Assembly (NCBI GenBank): GCA_963971225.1
Contig: OZ020269.1
Coordinates: forward strand, 15,064,421 to 15,128,420
Origin: Melieria omissa
Taxonomy: Eukaryota; Arthropoda; Insecta; Diptera; Ulidiidae
Direction: 5' to 3'
DNA length: 64,000 bases
Part shown: piece after piece, positions 10,801 through 24,400 of the stretch
Layout of the letters: every line of letters begins with the position of its first letter
How positions within the stretch are numbered: the stretch's first letter is position 1
Made by a program: the position numbers and the translations under genes
The notes under the pieces: model-generated
Databases searched by the model: none
The model's input: the letters and a program-made list of their open reading frames with translations, nothing else
Told to the model about the DNA's origin: nothing

Positions 10801-13705
10801 GATCGTCTCTGCGACCGGCGCCCAGTTGTTTCCACAAAATGCGAAACTTCACCACATCCATGGTACCGAGCACCACATTGTACGTGCCCTGCTGGTCGGG
10901 CAGCTCGCTGTGCTTGACCTGCACCAGCTGCAGCAGGATTTGCGCAAAGGTAAAATTGCCGCGACGCGCATAAAAATACGCCAGCTGACAGACGCACGTC
11001 AGCACATAGTTCTGGTTGCGTTTGCGCAGCGTTGGCAATTTCTCCATAGAGCTGAGCAAAAACGGCTGCTGCAATTCAACTTCCTCTTCTAAATTCAACT
11101 CTGTTGAGTGCTCGAAGTAGTCGGCATGTTCGCAAAAGTAACTGAAGCTACGCAGCGCGCTGTCCGCGTCTTCGATCGTATTGGCAACGCAATAGTGCAG
11201 CAACCAAGCCTGCGACGCTAACGTCACGTAGCCAATGAGCTGTAGGTACAAAGCCATTGACGCCAGATCGTCGACGATGCGTTCCCAATCGATGTAGGCG
11301 TCATCACAAGAAATATGTTCGCTGTCCGCCTGAAATTTAACAAAAATTTAGCATTACAAATAGGCTCAATAACAAACGCTCACCTTATTGTAAAACTCGG
11401 CAAATGCTTGCAATGCTTCCTCGGCCAACTTGACCAACCGCACTTCGTTGCGCACAGTTACTGCGGCTAGCTCCTTACGCTGCAGTAGATCCTCAAGATT
11501 ATCCTCCTGGCATTTGATCTCCACCGCCAACGATTTCTTCTGCATGCTCAGTTGGTCGTATAGTAGCGCCGTGCAAGCATGAGCCAGCGTCAACTGCTCC
11601 AAACGCGTCAGTTTGCCTGTGTCTGCTTTTAGTCGCAACGGCTGGACAATCGCCTCTAAGCGCTCAGCCACAAACGGTTGCAATTTGCCCACACACGCCA
11701 CCAGCACCTCGTCGTATGCGCACTGACTGCTCTGCAACAACGACTCCTGCAGTTGCGTGTCTGTTCGGTGGTACTTGAGAAACTGCTGCACCTCCCACCA
11801 GTGCAGCTGCCGACGCTGCCGTGGCTCCAAGAACGGTTTGAACACGTTGCGACTCTTTTCGAGCAGCTGCAGTATACACTGACCACTGGGCACATGCGGG
11901 GAGTTGCTGTAGAAAATACCGACTTGATTGTGCAGCAACAGCACATCCGGCCAAGCTTTTGCCTGCACTATGGATGCAATGTAGGCTGCTTGCAATTCGG
12001 CGGTCAGGTTGGGATCATCGCCCAGCGTCGCGGTTTTGTAGATGCGACGCAAAAGCAGTGTCCAATCGCCACTCGAAAATTTGTGCTTTATGCGCACCAG
12101 CAGCTCAGCCAGCGACACACAGAAACGCACTTGCCTGGGCGTACGCACAGAGGTCGACAACTGGCCAAACAGCGCCAGCATAATTTTCAGATCAGGTGAC
12201 GTTGACTCGATGCATGCTAATGAGTCCAGGACGCTAATGCCGTGGCGCATAATTTGCATGAAGGCGCTGCGAAAGCTGTTGAACTGGTCCTCCTCGTGCT
12301 GTCAAACAAAGAGCAAAGGGTATTTGTCAGCAAACCACCCCATACCAAACATTTTCCCGCGCACATTACCTTTTCCTGCGGCTCGTTCGTCACGTGCTTC
12401 ATGAACGAGTGGCAGGCACCCATCGCCGCCTGCATCAGCGTTAGTATAGTGTGCTTGCGCGCGCTGGTGCAACAATTCAGCACCAACAGTTTCGTCTCAA
12501 CGATGCGTGGCGCCAGCCGGATGCAGCCCCATATCAGTTCCATGTGTGCAATGTAGCACTCAACCGTGTCCATCTGCTGCCAGAATGCCGAGAATGTGGT
12601 GCCGGTATGCGGCTGCATGTGTGTCAGCAACGCTGCCACCAACACTGGCACATCTGTGAACCAGCGCTCCTGCATCAGCGACTCGCCAACTTTATCGAAA
12701 AATGAAGTCAGCTTACTAATCAGATCTATGTACACCTCCCGGAAAACATCGGCAGGCAGTCCATAGGTCAGTTTCACCAGGTAGTAGAGCAGCGAGAACA
12801 CATAGCCCACACTCTTATTGCTCTGCAACAGCTGCATGTCTCGGCAGGCGCGCAAGTGACGCAGCGCCACTTGCTCAGAAAGCCGGTCGACCATATCCAG
12901 CTGCACAAATACAGCTAACGCTTCCAGATGGCGCTGACAGTGAGCGCTCAGTTCATGCGGTAATGGCACAGGCGTACGCAGGGCGCTCAACAGCCCAAAG
13001 AAAGCCTCATACATGCGGGTCTTTTCTGGCGGTAACGAACAAAGAAAATTATAGGTGGTTGCCCCTCGCTTCGGCAGCAAATACTGTACAAAGTCAGCAA
13101 TCAACTCGACGTAAAGGAAATTCATTTCGACGTTGAGCTGCTGCATGGTGTGAAAGAGCGCCGTCAACGCATCCAGAACTAGCAGTATCTGTCGCTGTGC
13201 TTCGGCGGCGTTGGTGCGCATGTATGAATACTGCGCCAGCAGATGGTGCAAGTAGAGGCTGAGCGCCAGTTTGTAGTCTGCCTCAGACTGCAGCAACTGA
13301 TCGCAGCTAGAGATATAGGCGATAATCTGTGCCGATTCCGCGTGAAGTTTCTATAACGAGTGTGGTTTAAAACGGGACTCATACTGAATGCAATGCTTGG
13401 CTTACCCGCTCTTGCAGCAAGTAATGGAAGTAACGAACATGCTCCAAGTAGGCCGACCAGAGCTTAGCATTGGCGGTAGGCTGAATGTGCGGCGCCAACA
13501 CCCGCGCCACTAAATCACAGTAAATATCAAAGTGCTTACCATCGCACTTGCTTACAGCTACACACATACTGCGAAGCACCATCAGTCCGTACTGCAGCTG
13601 CCACTTGGCCCCCTTGCGGGACACAATTTCCTGGGCAACTTCTGCTGCAGCCCTTTTGGCCATTTCACGCTTTCCGCCAAAATTCGTTTCCATGGCGTTT
13701 GCCAT
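4812..13705 (-). CDS. thr: Three rows-like protein (separase complex subunit)
   Basis: Six coding exons join in frame: 13406-13705, 12370-13350, 11384-12298, 10496-11329, 10249-10434 and 4812-6515, giving about 1639 aa. Every junction is GT-AG and phase 0. The start is the ATG at 13705 (MANAMETNF), the stop is at 4812. The first roughly 1200 residues are all-helical with repeat character; exon 6 opens with a TPR-like stretch (WNYFIAGCLSARSHFLAENY). The last 350 residues are Ser/Thr/Lys-rich and probably disordered, with two SUMO-interacting-like motifs, VDLVDSDEEE (about residue 1321) and VICLSDSDEE (about 1373). In Drosophila, Three rows supplies the helical N-terminal part of separase, binds securin (Pimples) and separase, and is needed for sister-chromatid separation. 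The name rests on this architecture and on my memory that thr lies near olf186-F in Drosophila. It is longer than the Drosophila protein (about 1380 aa). An unrelated helical-repeat protein cannot be excluded. Confidence 0.6.
6660..7270. repeat. Degenerate dispersed repeats with ggggcgtggc core
   Basis: The core ggggcgtggc recurs at about 6696, 6838, 7107 and 7225, with a weaker form near 6948. Each is followed or preceded by shared text such as cggacagtattgaa, gacaaggggcgtggca and caccgcccatacaactcaa. At least three diverged copies of a unit of 120-300 bp are present, partly tandem. Similar GGGCGTGGCACCGCCC text is a common dispersed repeat in flies, but I cannot name the family. No coding potential is visible. 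Confidence 0.55.
7520..8456 (+). mobile_element. Internally deleted mariner (DD41D, rosa-type)
   Basis: A 937-bp element with perfect terminal inverted repeats of about 30 bp starting tagggttttccaacaagagg, flanked by TA at 7518-7519 and 8457-8458, the target duplication of Tc1/mariner elements. The transposase frame inside (7636-8350) has a large internal deletion, a lost start codon and a late frameshift, so the element cannot move by itself. The intact TIRs mean it could have moved in trans, as a MITE precursor. It sits in the last thr intron. Confidence 0.9.
7636..8350 (+). pseudogene. Mariner transposase remnant, DD41D
   Basis: The frame starts with a GTG where ATG is expected (then ERYTLQQHIEIIQIHYKN, the N-terminal helix-turn-helix). 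It jumps to FHRKIILTDEAHFHLGG, the first catalytic aspartate region, so about 120 residues of DNA-binding domain are missing. The second aspartate is in FQQDGATCHTS. The third is the second Asp of RSCDLTPCDFFLW, 41 residues further on, giving a DD41D triad rather than the classical DD34D. After MKRIW near 8295 the frame shifts; the usual ending CKRGRGGHLADVVFHY continues in another frame to about 8350. Dead gene; family assignment is secure from the motifs. Confidence 0.88.
9195..10091 (+). mobile_element. Second, older mariner-type element
   Basis: Terminal inverted repeats match at about 25 of 32 positions (left aggggtagtccatataacg, right end in inverse cagggtggaccatttaaga; both share tttggaatttgaa). 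TA dinucleotides flank at 9193-9194 and 10092-10093. The coding remnant inside has a premature stop, frameshifts and a central deletion. TIRs and protein differ from the neighbour at 7520, so this is a different subfamily and an older insertion. Confidence 0.8.
9290..10010 (+). pseudogene. Mariner transposase remnant
   Basis: Starts ATG at 9290 with GRYTLQQNWEILRTYFQS, then a TAG after about 29 codons. 9421-9801 resumes with NQFVKRASETGSLMD, the helix-turn-helix region and ISRTSLMRIL. It then jumps over the first two catalytic aspartates to ELNWPPRSCDLSPLDFF. A frameshift near 9782 leads into 9744-9965 (WGAVKDKCYANHSETIEALK), and another near 9925 restores CKASRGRHMNDIVIHS. The catalytic core is mostly lost. 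No function is possible. Confidence 0.82.
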
Positions 13706-15490
13706 TTTGGCGTCGCTATCTTAGGCTAATATAAAAATATGTAAAACTTTGTTGTGTGCACTTCGCAATATCTCTGTTGATTTTTGCTTATAACTGGCTG
13801 CTTGGTTTTCGAAAATAGGAACAAATTTATGAAATTCCGCGCCTTGCAGTGCAGCCAACATTGAGAATGATTTTTTATTTCGTGCCAGTAGGAATTTCCC
13901 ACATGAGGCAGCACTGCCAGCTTAAATAACCACAAAATGATTTGGGAAATTTAACGAATGCTCATTGTGATTGTCAATTCTGATTTGTTTCGAAAGAAGC
14001 GGAATTTTTGCAACACAGTAAAATCAAAGATAATACAATTGCCCAGATGCCGCACGACACGCATTGAAAATGAACAGATTTTTTTTACCCACAAAGCAGT
14101 TTTTTATCACAGCTGAGGGCCAACCTTTTTATGCTCTTGTAATTTAGAGCATTACTCACAGCGAGTGTGCTTCAATTTGAAAATATTGCCATTGCGTAAG
14201 CATTGGTGCTTCATTCATATTTCGACAACAAGATGCAATGTTTTTTTTTCGTAACAAGCCAGCTTGGCTTTGCTCATGCATATTAAAATGGTGGTTGTTT
14301 TGGCAAATCCAGGATTTACTTTGGTAAATTTGCCTAGTATGTTCTCCATAAACTACTCTTGCGCTCTCACCGCTTCTCATTTTATGCTCACAATTGGGAG
14401 TGATAGGATTTTCGCTATATCATACCTCGATTTTGGCTGCGAACAAACGTTGTATGGCCGCGGTTCATTTGTATTTACATTGTCTTTGCTAATCTATGGA
14501 AAAGCCCTCAAGTAATAGTTTCAAAATTATGGAAATGTGGAAATTTTTTCATTAAAAACAATAAAAATAGCCGTGTTCACGATCTAAGGTTTTTGGTCTT
14601 GTATCGTGTATTCTTGGTTTTTGTGATAAATTTTGTAACTTTACAAAAACAAATACATGCAACTGAAACTAATATACCAAATTTACAATCGCAAAACCCT
14701 ATTGGAACGTTGCGTAGCATTCTGTATTTTGTTGATAGAGTTGATTCTGTAAATTTTCCACAATGAAACTGATTATTTGGGATTTTTGCTTATTCCCAGC
14801 ATTGCTTACTTGCTTTTATTAAAGAAAATTCTTCAAATTGAAAGTTTCGCGTAATTTTTATCTGTACCAAAAATTTTCATCTCTGATAAAATGTAAACAG
14901 GATCAGCTGTTTTTGCATATACTTAGAATTTATAACAAGGTCGTTCACGATCTGATATAAAATTTAATAAATTTTACCAAATTTACTACAAAAACCACAA
15001 ATCGTGAATACGGCTAATGTATTTCTAACACCAGTCATGCCGAATTTTCGTTTTAGATTCGTGCCAAACTCTTTTTTGACATCTGAGAATTATTTCGAAT
15101 TGCAGAAGACACTCGGGTTTTCCCTATTATCTACAGAATCGTAATCATATCTACCAATATACAAAACAAAAAATTAAAAAAAAAAAATCGACCAAATTTG
15201 TTAGAATTTTACTAAGATGGCAACACTGCCCACGAGTTGGATACTCCCTGTTTGCAACCCTAATTGAAAAACCAATGGGGAATTTTTAAAATTTCCCATT
15301 GAATAGTATTCAAAGAGGAAATTCTACTTCGGCAACTACTGTGCTGCGAGTCCCCAAATCATTTACAATTTCCAGCTCCAATCACCTAGTTGTGTTTTAC
15401 TGTGCGCAAAAGCTCCTAAAAAAGCTACATTTCAACTTTATAATTTCCTCATTTCAAGTGAAGTTACATTTGCAACCATTACGTGTAAAA
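13706..15490. other. Divergent intergenic region thr/Oda
   Basis: The 1.8 kb between the thr start codon and the Oda start codon holds both promoters in principle, the 5' UTR of Oda (roughly the last 200 bp) and one MITE-like element at 14570-15014. I see no reliable TATA box or initiator. The rest is AT-rich and unassigned. Confidence 0.5.
14570..15014. mobile_element. MITE-like element with TA duplication
   Basis: Left end gccgtgttcacgat and right end (inverse) gccgtattcacgat form terminal inverted repeats that extend imperfectly inward through ggtttttg. TA flanks both ends (14568-14569 and 15015-15016), as for Tc1/mariner-type MITEs. The 445-bp interior has no coding capacity and is rich in aaatttggtaaa-type text in both orientations. 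Mobilised in trans if at all; family unknown. Confidence 0.7.
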
Positions 15491-18400
15491 ATGCCATCAA
15501 ACATGAATAATAAACTGTAAGTAAAAGCAAATGCTCGGCGAAAATGAGTGCAGCTAAAAAGAATAAAAAAAGAAGTTGTGTGAAAAGAAAATCGATTATG
15601 CAGTGAAGAAATAAATGAAGCAATTAAAGAGAAATGAATTTTGGTGGCAAATTGTAATGGTTATAAAATAATGGTTTGTAATGCTGGTAGTGGTAATGCT
15701 AGTATTGTGTGTGTATGTGGTTATCCTTGTGCTTGTCGGTGGTGGCGGTGGTAAAGTAGAGAATGTTTCTAAAGCTAAACAAGAACAAAATTGTTCGTAA
15801 GCTTAATTAAGTGCAATGGCAAATATTAGCCAGCACTGTGCCCGTTGCTCCCCACTACGTGTAGCAGAAACTAAAAAGCCAACGAAGGTCGTAAGTAAAG
15901 TAAATGAAATGATTTCAAAAGAATCCATTATTAGTGGTGCGTTTTGCGTTCCTTTTTTGAAATTTAATTTCTTTACTTTATTTTGCAATTATCGACTTTT
16001 GTGTTTTCATTGCAAATTGGCTTTTTTATTTTTGAATTTCGTGTTTTGTTGCGTGCGGCCATTTTCGTGTCCCCACATTAGCACGAGCACGCACACAAAC
16101 ACACTCATGCGTGATTGCGCTGAGTGTATGGGGAGCGGTGTTGCTTGGCACAAAAATAGAAAGGGGACGAAAATGGTGGCCCCATTGTTCAATGATTTTA
16201 CAATTGCAGCTTTAAATCATCTATTTTTTAAATATCTAATCAAAACATCGATTTCTGTGTTATTTTTTCATGAGAAAAAGTTAAAAGTTTTCAGAAATCG
16301 CAGTGTGGGGACTAGAATGCTGGAAGTACATTGTTGTTGACACCGTAGCAGCTGGTAGAGAATTGTTCAGTCACGCGCGCGGCGCAGGGAAACCCATTCG
16401 GCAATTGGAAGTTCGTCACATACTTTTTTATACATTTGTATAGGTTATGTTCTCCTTTCCAGCGGAGCTCTTATCACATTTTTGTCTGGAATGCTCTGGA
16501 GTTTCGTATTCGCAGCGCTTTTGGTTTACGTTTTGCATATACTTCGTTGTTAGTTTCCTCCCCATTTGGATTTCTCTCGCTTTTAATTGTATTGTTTTCT
16601 TTAATACATTTGTTATTTTGCGTTGCTACGACTTTTTTGTGCCCATTGTTTTGCTGCAAATTACGAGCTAATATTTTGCTATTTTTAGTGAACTTTGGAC
16701 ATGAATACTAAACATTAATAAATGTCAGCTGTTTTTCTAGACTCGCGTTTAGTTAAATAATTTGCAAGTAAATTTTATATATTTGCATTAAACTCAGCAT
16801 AGAGATTATCGCTGACTTGGTGCAGTTTGTTTTTATCTAAAAGTCAGTATTTCTTATCAAATTTAGCAAACAAAGGCTGTGAAGAAAAATTTAAATCGAG
16901 CACTGAAAATATTTAGCTCCCATGTAATTTAAAATTTCAATTACCGACACATTAAATACTTTGAAAAATGTCTAAACTTTAGAGTCTAAACCAATTTGTA
17001 TGAACATATTATTTAATAAAAGATTTACAAGGCAGTTGTTTTTAATGAAATTAAGCATTTTAAGTGAAATCCTTTTATGTGGTATTCTGTAATATACCCT
17101 TTTTTCACATATTTAAAATTGCTTCTCGGTAACGTAATTTTATATCTCTTTCTGCAAAATATTTTTTAATAAGGTATGCGGAACATATTTTTATATTTTA
17201 TTTGACACATCTAATGCTCACTTAAAGTGGGAAATTAGTTATAATTTTTTACATCTGTATTCATGCCAAACACAATAGTGTCCCTGCTTGAATATTGAAG
17301 ATTGTGAGTCAAAAGTCCATATAACTTTTACCTTTTTTACTAAAAACTTGTCTGTTTATTTCTCTACACACAAACAACTTCAATAAGTATAAAGTAATCA
17401 TGAAATTAATTGCATTACCTTAAATTACAAAGTCAAAAGCAGTTGATTTCGAATCTGTTCCACTTCAATTAGCCAAACAAAGTCCTCGAAATTTGATCTG
17501 ACAAGCACATAAACCTCAAACCAGTGTTTATTTTATTCGTCAACACATTCCTCATAGAGATGGCAACAGCACCAACAATAATAACAGTGAAGCAAAGCCA
17601 TCATGTACATAGTCACATTCAAAATGTGTAAATTAGGCTCTAACCCCCTACAAACAATTATTATCCAATCAAGCTTATCTCTATTTAGCTTCTAGAAAAT
17701 GTTTGAGTTGCTGGCCTCAAAGCCAGTCAACACAAACGTTCCAGTTTCACGTAACGCAAATTTATCACCCAGCAAAGTTTGCTTGCTCGATCATCAAGCG
17801 CTTCCAGCATGTTCGCTTGTTGCTCGCAGCATTTAAGCTGGCTGCTGCTTGTTTCATTCGAGCATTACGCAGCGTATTCCAACCCAAATAAAGTTTTTAT
17901 CTCGAGACTGTATTTGCGCAGAAAATTCCAGAAAAAAAGAAAAGCGGCGGATGTCACCGGCAGTCGGCAGCAGCTGCTTCACTCGATATTTGTCCAAGTG
18001 TTTATAACTGCTTGTCGCACTGTTATCTGGCCTCAACATTTGATTACGTTGACTTCGGCGAGGTACATTGTAAACCAGAAATCATACTGAAACAACAGCC
18101 CACCACTCACATATGTCCGTCCGTCCATCTTTACACTTTAGTTATGGCTAATGAGTGGTCGTTGTTATGTGCGCAGCGCCACAGCCGCACATAAGGCGCG
18201 AGTTGCATTTATGAGCCGCGGCAAACAACAACACACACACACAGATCGCTTGATGTCGATTTGGTTGGTGTCAGCAGTAGCCGCACATACGCGAGTACGT
18301 TTTTCGACGCGCACAGCGCTCACGGGCTGCGAACGTGACAATCTCGCTGCGCGCAATGGATGCTGTACTATGTTTGTTGGTGGTTGGCTGTTTGTGAAGT

Positions 18401-21400
18401 CAGCTCGAAAGTCATAATTAGCGTTTGCCTTCTGGGGCTGTTGGCCTGCTTGCTGGAATAATCTGTATCGTCAATCGCTCCACTTGGCAAACATGGTTAT
18501 GTCGTTGCTGCAGTTGGCACAATGCGCAAAAGTGGGCTTTGTTTACGCCAGTGTCGGATGGCTGATTGTTGTGGCCATCTTGCGAACAGTGCTTTTGCTA
18601 TAATCATACAATATTGTGCTTTGGCTATAATCATACAATATTGTTGATATATAATATATGTATATGTATATAAATGTGGTGGCATGTTTGTAGTTTGTAA
18701 ATTACAGCCCTAAGCTCCAGCTAGCTGTGTACTGCAACGTCTGCGTTGAGCGCAATCGATGAACCATTACCATTGTTTATATTTTCCTTGTATTTGGCTT
18801 ATTTTCTCTGCTTACTACTCTGCTTATGTTTCACAGACCTTAGATACACCGGTGAAGTGCAGAGCGAAGCATATTTAACTGTAGCCAAAAGTCAGAATAG
18901 CTGCAGATTTGAAATGCTTCAGTCGGTTTAACCAATAATCTGCTCATGCGGCCGCCATGTGCGACTTTGTCTATGTATAATCTATCCACTCTGCTGTCAG
19001 GTTATAAAAACCTGGTTAAGCCTTACGGTGCTCCACACTGAAGATGCTCACCGTGCAGCACGTTAGTCCCTCATTTGGTAGATGTGATACTAGAAATAGC
19101 TGGTCCAAAATTCGAGAAGTTCTTTTCTTACGTAGGATCTTAGATTAATATCTAAAAAGATATACCACTACAGCACGCCTGGATCTGCGATCATATAGCC
19201 CAAAATGCGACAGCAGTTCGGCCCTTGTGTGCTTCGAAATCACACTAAATCGCAATCCATAATCATATACTATAATATATATAAAATACTTGCTTTATCT
19301 TTGCTTCTTCTCTTCTTTCGCTTTATTCATGTTTTCCTGATTTATTGCTGCTTTCCGGCAGCAACCTTACAGTAAAAGCCAAATGCTGTATGGTTGGTCT
19401 TTGGTTACAGCATATCTCCTATACATATCTACAACTGAACGGTCGATTGTTGTTTTGTGGCCTTTTTTTGTTTTTGCTTTATGTTGTGTGCTGTTTCGTG
19501 TTTGTCAGTGGAATTTTCCATTCACTCTAGAGTCGTGTGAGCAAATTGCCTTGGCAGTAATTTTTTTGTGTGGCGTGCAATGTGCTGCAAATTCTATAAT
19601 TTGTCAATTGCTTCACTTGAGTGCAACTTTATTTAGAAGTATAATTTTTAAACTATTGTTTGCTTTACTCCTCCCCAATTGTCCCCTTCAAGAACCATAC
19701 AAAAAAATTGTAAACACGTTAAGAACGCAAATGTTCTACACCAATCGATAAGTTTTATTTATGTTTATTTTTTGTTTTCAATTTGAACTTCAGCTGTGGC
19801 GTTATTTGTGATAAGTCTCAATTACGTTTTAAGTTGTTTGTCTAGAATGCTTATCAGTCAATAAAGACCAGTTTAACCTAGTTTAGCTCAACTTTCATAT
19901 ATATAAACAACTGATTCAGTATAAAAATCTATGAAAACAACATTTTTTATCAGACTGCAACGATTTTTACTTATATTCCATACACATTAGTTAGTTAGTT
20001 CTTGTTGAAGTGAAATGTAGAACTTGTTCAGATTTTCTGTAGCCTCCGCTTGTTCTATTTTTACGATCCACTATCTGAAAACATGATGCGATATCGCTTA
20101 TCGCTGATGTTGTTTTCTGATAAGGTGGCAATAAAAAATCGTGAAATTGTTTTATTTTGCCTCTGCGGTATTTTATCTGCATTAACTTTACGGTGCCAGA
20201 CAGACGCAAAAACTCACTCGTTCTCAAGGTGTGAGTACTTGAACGATGTATTACCAGCGACTGCGAAGGACAAAACCCACATTTTCTGCTCTCAACCACA
20301 AGTGGCTAGTTGCGTAAATGTGAATTTTCTTGTTTAACACTAGAGCTGCTTTCACCGTTATTCACTATCCAGTTTTAAACTCTTTTGCAGTCATGCATTC
20401 GTTAGAGTGGAAAATTTATGGCTTTGACAGGCGAGTTTAAATTTACATATTTGAATTTAAACGCCTCGTAATTGCCCGCATATCAATGGCACTGTATATG
20501 CTGTCACTTGCAATTCTGTTTCCAATCTTACTAGCTTATCTGTTTTATATTTTTTTGCGCTTTAGTAAATAAATTTCTAGAATATTGTCCACAGTTGAGG
20601 GTCCAATTAATAATTTATCATAATTGAAATCAATTGGAATTAATAATGTTTATAAATATTGCAAAATAGCCAACGTCAGGCAAGTGGCTGCTTCTTCATT
20701 GTTTAGCACTGAGCAGCGATTTGTATGGCTTTCTGGAAAGTTTGCATTTACTTAATTGGCCCGTGGTGGCCCATACACCCCGCGTCGCTGTCTCGCTGCC
20801 ATCAAACATTCGATGAGCGCATTGAAAGTGCCCGAATGATATGGACAGCAGTCGCTTCATTGGCAGTGACAATAATTTATTTATAACAGTGGACTGCAAA
20901 CTTTCTAATCTGTAGAGAAAGATGAAAAAGTTTTTGAAATATGCGAGCAGAAAAAGAGCGAGCAATAATCGATGAGTTTTTTTTTTTACAGAGGATTTTT
21001 GTTATTGAATTTTTTCAATTAAGATTGTTGTAAAGTTGTAATCAATGGAACGTTTTCTCGCGTTTTTATTATAAGTTATAGAAATAAAAATGTGCGAAGA
21101 TATAAATATATAGTTGGTTGAAGAGTCAAAAAACAGTACAAATTGATTGGATGCCAATTTATAAAAGTCACTAATTGTTTTATGCTCAAATTGTATAATC
21201 GACAAAGTCAAAGTCAAATTCATAAAAATTGTGTTCCATTTCAGAAACGATGAAACGCTGCCGCACTTAGTTTGCAGATCTCTGTTTTGCGTGTTGACAT
21301 TGTTGTGTGCCTGACAGTGTCACGTGATATGTGGTTATTTTCATAACATTTGCGCACTCCAATTTCACCAAATGATATCGCAATCGACCATACCGTCCAC

Positions 21401-24400
21401 TCGCGCTGTGTTGCGTACTCAACTTCAGCATTTTCGAAAGCGTTCAGCAGCAGACAGTGAAATGCGAATCAACGAAGTTTAATCGAACTCATGCAAAGTT
21501 GATTGAGAATTTATATTTTTGCTATGGCACGGGCACGTGCATTACGAAATGGCTAAAAGTGCGTCATAGCGCACAGACAATTCTAAATTTTTTATTGGCC
21601 TAGTGCACATAAACTACTACATACATATCTATGTATGTAGCACACGAGTATAAATAAACTCGATTGGCACACACATGTTTTTGGCATTTTAATTTCATGT
21701 TCATTCGTCTGACTGTCCAGTCGTACACCGGCTCCCATGTGCCGCACGTTTGTCTAGTCACTTTTCATTGAACGAAATCAGCAGCATGTAATACGATTTT
21801 ACTGTTGCTAGACAGCATTAGAGACGGTTCTCGACAATCGGACCCTTCTTGCGGAGCAGAGAGTGCAGCAATTCCACTGACCGTTTGCGCAAATCGCTGA
21901 ATTATCAACTCGTATTCGCATTTATTTTTCATTGGCTGCGTGGCTTGTTGTTTTCACTGTATTCCATTGAACATAATGTAAACAGCTTCGAATCAGAATG
22001 CGAGCGAATGAAGAATGAGTGCGAAATGCCCTCGATTTCGTGACTATATGTATGGACTCTGTCATCATTTATGCCAATTTGAATTTTTCTCTAGTCTACG
22101 CATTCGGCTGCCTGTTTGTTGTGTGTATTTGTGATCTGCTTGCTTTCTGTTCGTTATTTTACTTTTGCTATTTGTTGATTTTTTGTCATTCATTTGCTGC
22201 TGAATTGTTTACACATAGTGAGCGACTTGAAAACTGTGGGTTGTTTTTAGTTGCCAGTGCGACGGCAAAATGCATGTCACACACTTACTTAACACATACA
22301 TGCACATGTTGGTGTAGCATTGTAGAGGTTATTGATTCCGGCGAACTTTTAGATATTAAAAAAAAAAACTGGCCAAGTGTTTGTTACAAACAGCTAAAAT
22401 ATTGATTGAAATTTTAAATTGATTATGATAACAGCAACGTTTGTCTGGTTTCAAAAAACTGGTCTAAACCCAGAAATCAATTGTTGTAAATTACTGAATT
22501 TCATCTAACCTTCCATAAATTTGTCATTGGCATTGAAGTTGGACTATGAAATGGCCTTATCAGCTATTTGCCGTGTTGTTTTCGTAAAATTTTTTATGGG
22601 CCAATCTAAAACTCGTCTAACAGGCCCCTCAAAATTAACACGTAGCTGCGAGTATTAGTAATTTGTTGATTACAAACACAATATGTTTTATATATTTATG
22701 CCACTTATCGTCAGCGCTATGCAGACTACATGTTTTTGTTATGTAAACACAATGTTAACAAAAAATTCACCATGCTAAATAAAACCAAATACCGCTAATT
22801 TTCTATAAAAACATATAATGTATGCTATGTGTTTAAGCAATGTGTATTATCAAAATATTTTGCGTTTCTTCTTACTTATTTGCTTTATTTATTTTTGCTT
22901 TATGTTAAATGATTTTTTTTTGTTGGAGTTCTGTTGCTGTTTAAATATAGCAGTTTCGACACAGTTGCCGGCAGTCGTGCGCCAACTTAATTTACTCGGC
23001 ACTACAGATTAATTTTGTTTCAGGGTCAGATTCAGCAACGAGCCGCAGTAGAGATACTTTCGTATTGACCTTACAGATTTTTGAAATGTTTAACATTCCA
23101 TATAATCTAAACATTGCCAGGAATTAATACTTGTTTAAGCTGTGTTTGAACAGCAATTTCTGTTTTTAATAATTTTTTTGTTTGTTGTAGTTTGGATCAC
23201 AGTGTTGGTACAACAGACCAGACACGGCTTCATAAACTTTTAACGCGCTTATCACAAAGCGTTTTTCATTTAAAGATATCACTGTTGGAGAAACAATTTT
23301 TTCACCCGCACTTCTTTCTCTAATTTTAGTGCAATTTAATACCCTTTCATGGTAGTGAAAGAGTCAGTTATAGAATTATATACTTTAATGTACTAAATCA
23401 TGCAGTACATTGCCATTTAATTTCTCTGTTCTGTGCATTAAACTTGTTAAAACCACTTTAGTCAATTGCCGCCCACAGTAGAGCAGCATGTCGTCAGTAA
23501 AACTGTTGTGCCATTTTGCAATTGTTACCATTTTCCACCTCCCAAGCACCGCAAACAAAACTGCATAATTTGCATATTTTGTAAGTCGTGCACGCTTTCA
23601 CACGACAGTCCCACTTTCAACACAGAAAATTTTCCTTCTTCAGACAATAGACGAAAGCCAGTTCTTTTCGAAAGAAAGAAAAAACCTAACTGTGTCTTAC
23701 TGTGTGGAAACGGACTGAAAGCAGCAAAAGAAAATAAAGAAATCTTTCTGTATGGAAATGGACACATGCATAGAAATGCTCAATTATGAAATGGCAACAA
23801 ATTTTTTTTTTTACGGGCCCTAAACGTTCAGTTGTTGTGCACGTCAATTGCGCTTTTAGTGCAACAACTGTTGTTGTTGTCTAATTAAATTTCTGCTTAA
23901 ACAAGCTTTGAATAAAATAGTTCGCAATATGCCGCTTCCCATTCAGTGCCCATTCTAACCTGTTGGGGTGTTATATATTTTTTTCTTTTAATTTCTTCCC
24001 TGTGAACGCCGCACTGCACTAAATTATGATAAATGTTTTGCCGGCAGTCTGTAGCCACTTTTCCGAACATTTGCCTTCATTCTCCACCCATGTCATATAT
24101 TCATCGCTTGTTTTCTAATTCTATTCTAATTGTGCAACTGAATTTTCCGCCTGTGAGCTTTCAAGCTTTGTGCCTTCCCAGCTGCCGAGAATGTTTTCAA
24201 AAATTCATATAAAATCGTTGTGCGCTCTGCGGGCATCTTTAGTCTGAAATCAGACGTTCAACAACGCCGCCAACGAAGCTTTAAAATACAAACAAAAACA
24301 ATTTCCGTCAACTGTGAACGCGCCACATTTAAATTTTTGCTGCTTTGTTTATTTGTTTGTTGTTTATTGTTCCGCAAGACGCGACTCTATGAAAAAGTGA

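Noticed and set aside
22019..22405. 128-codon hydrophobic frame
   Set aside because: The Phe/Leu/Cys-rich text follows from T-rich DNA (ttt, ctt, tgt codons); no splice or family support.
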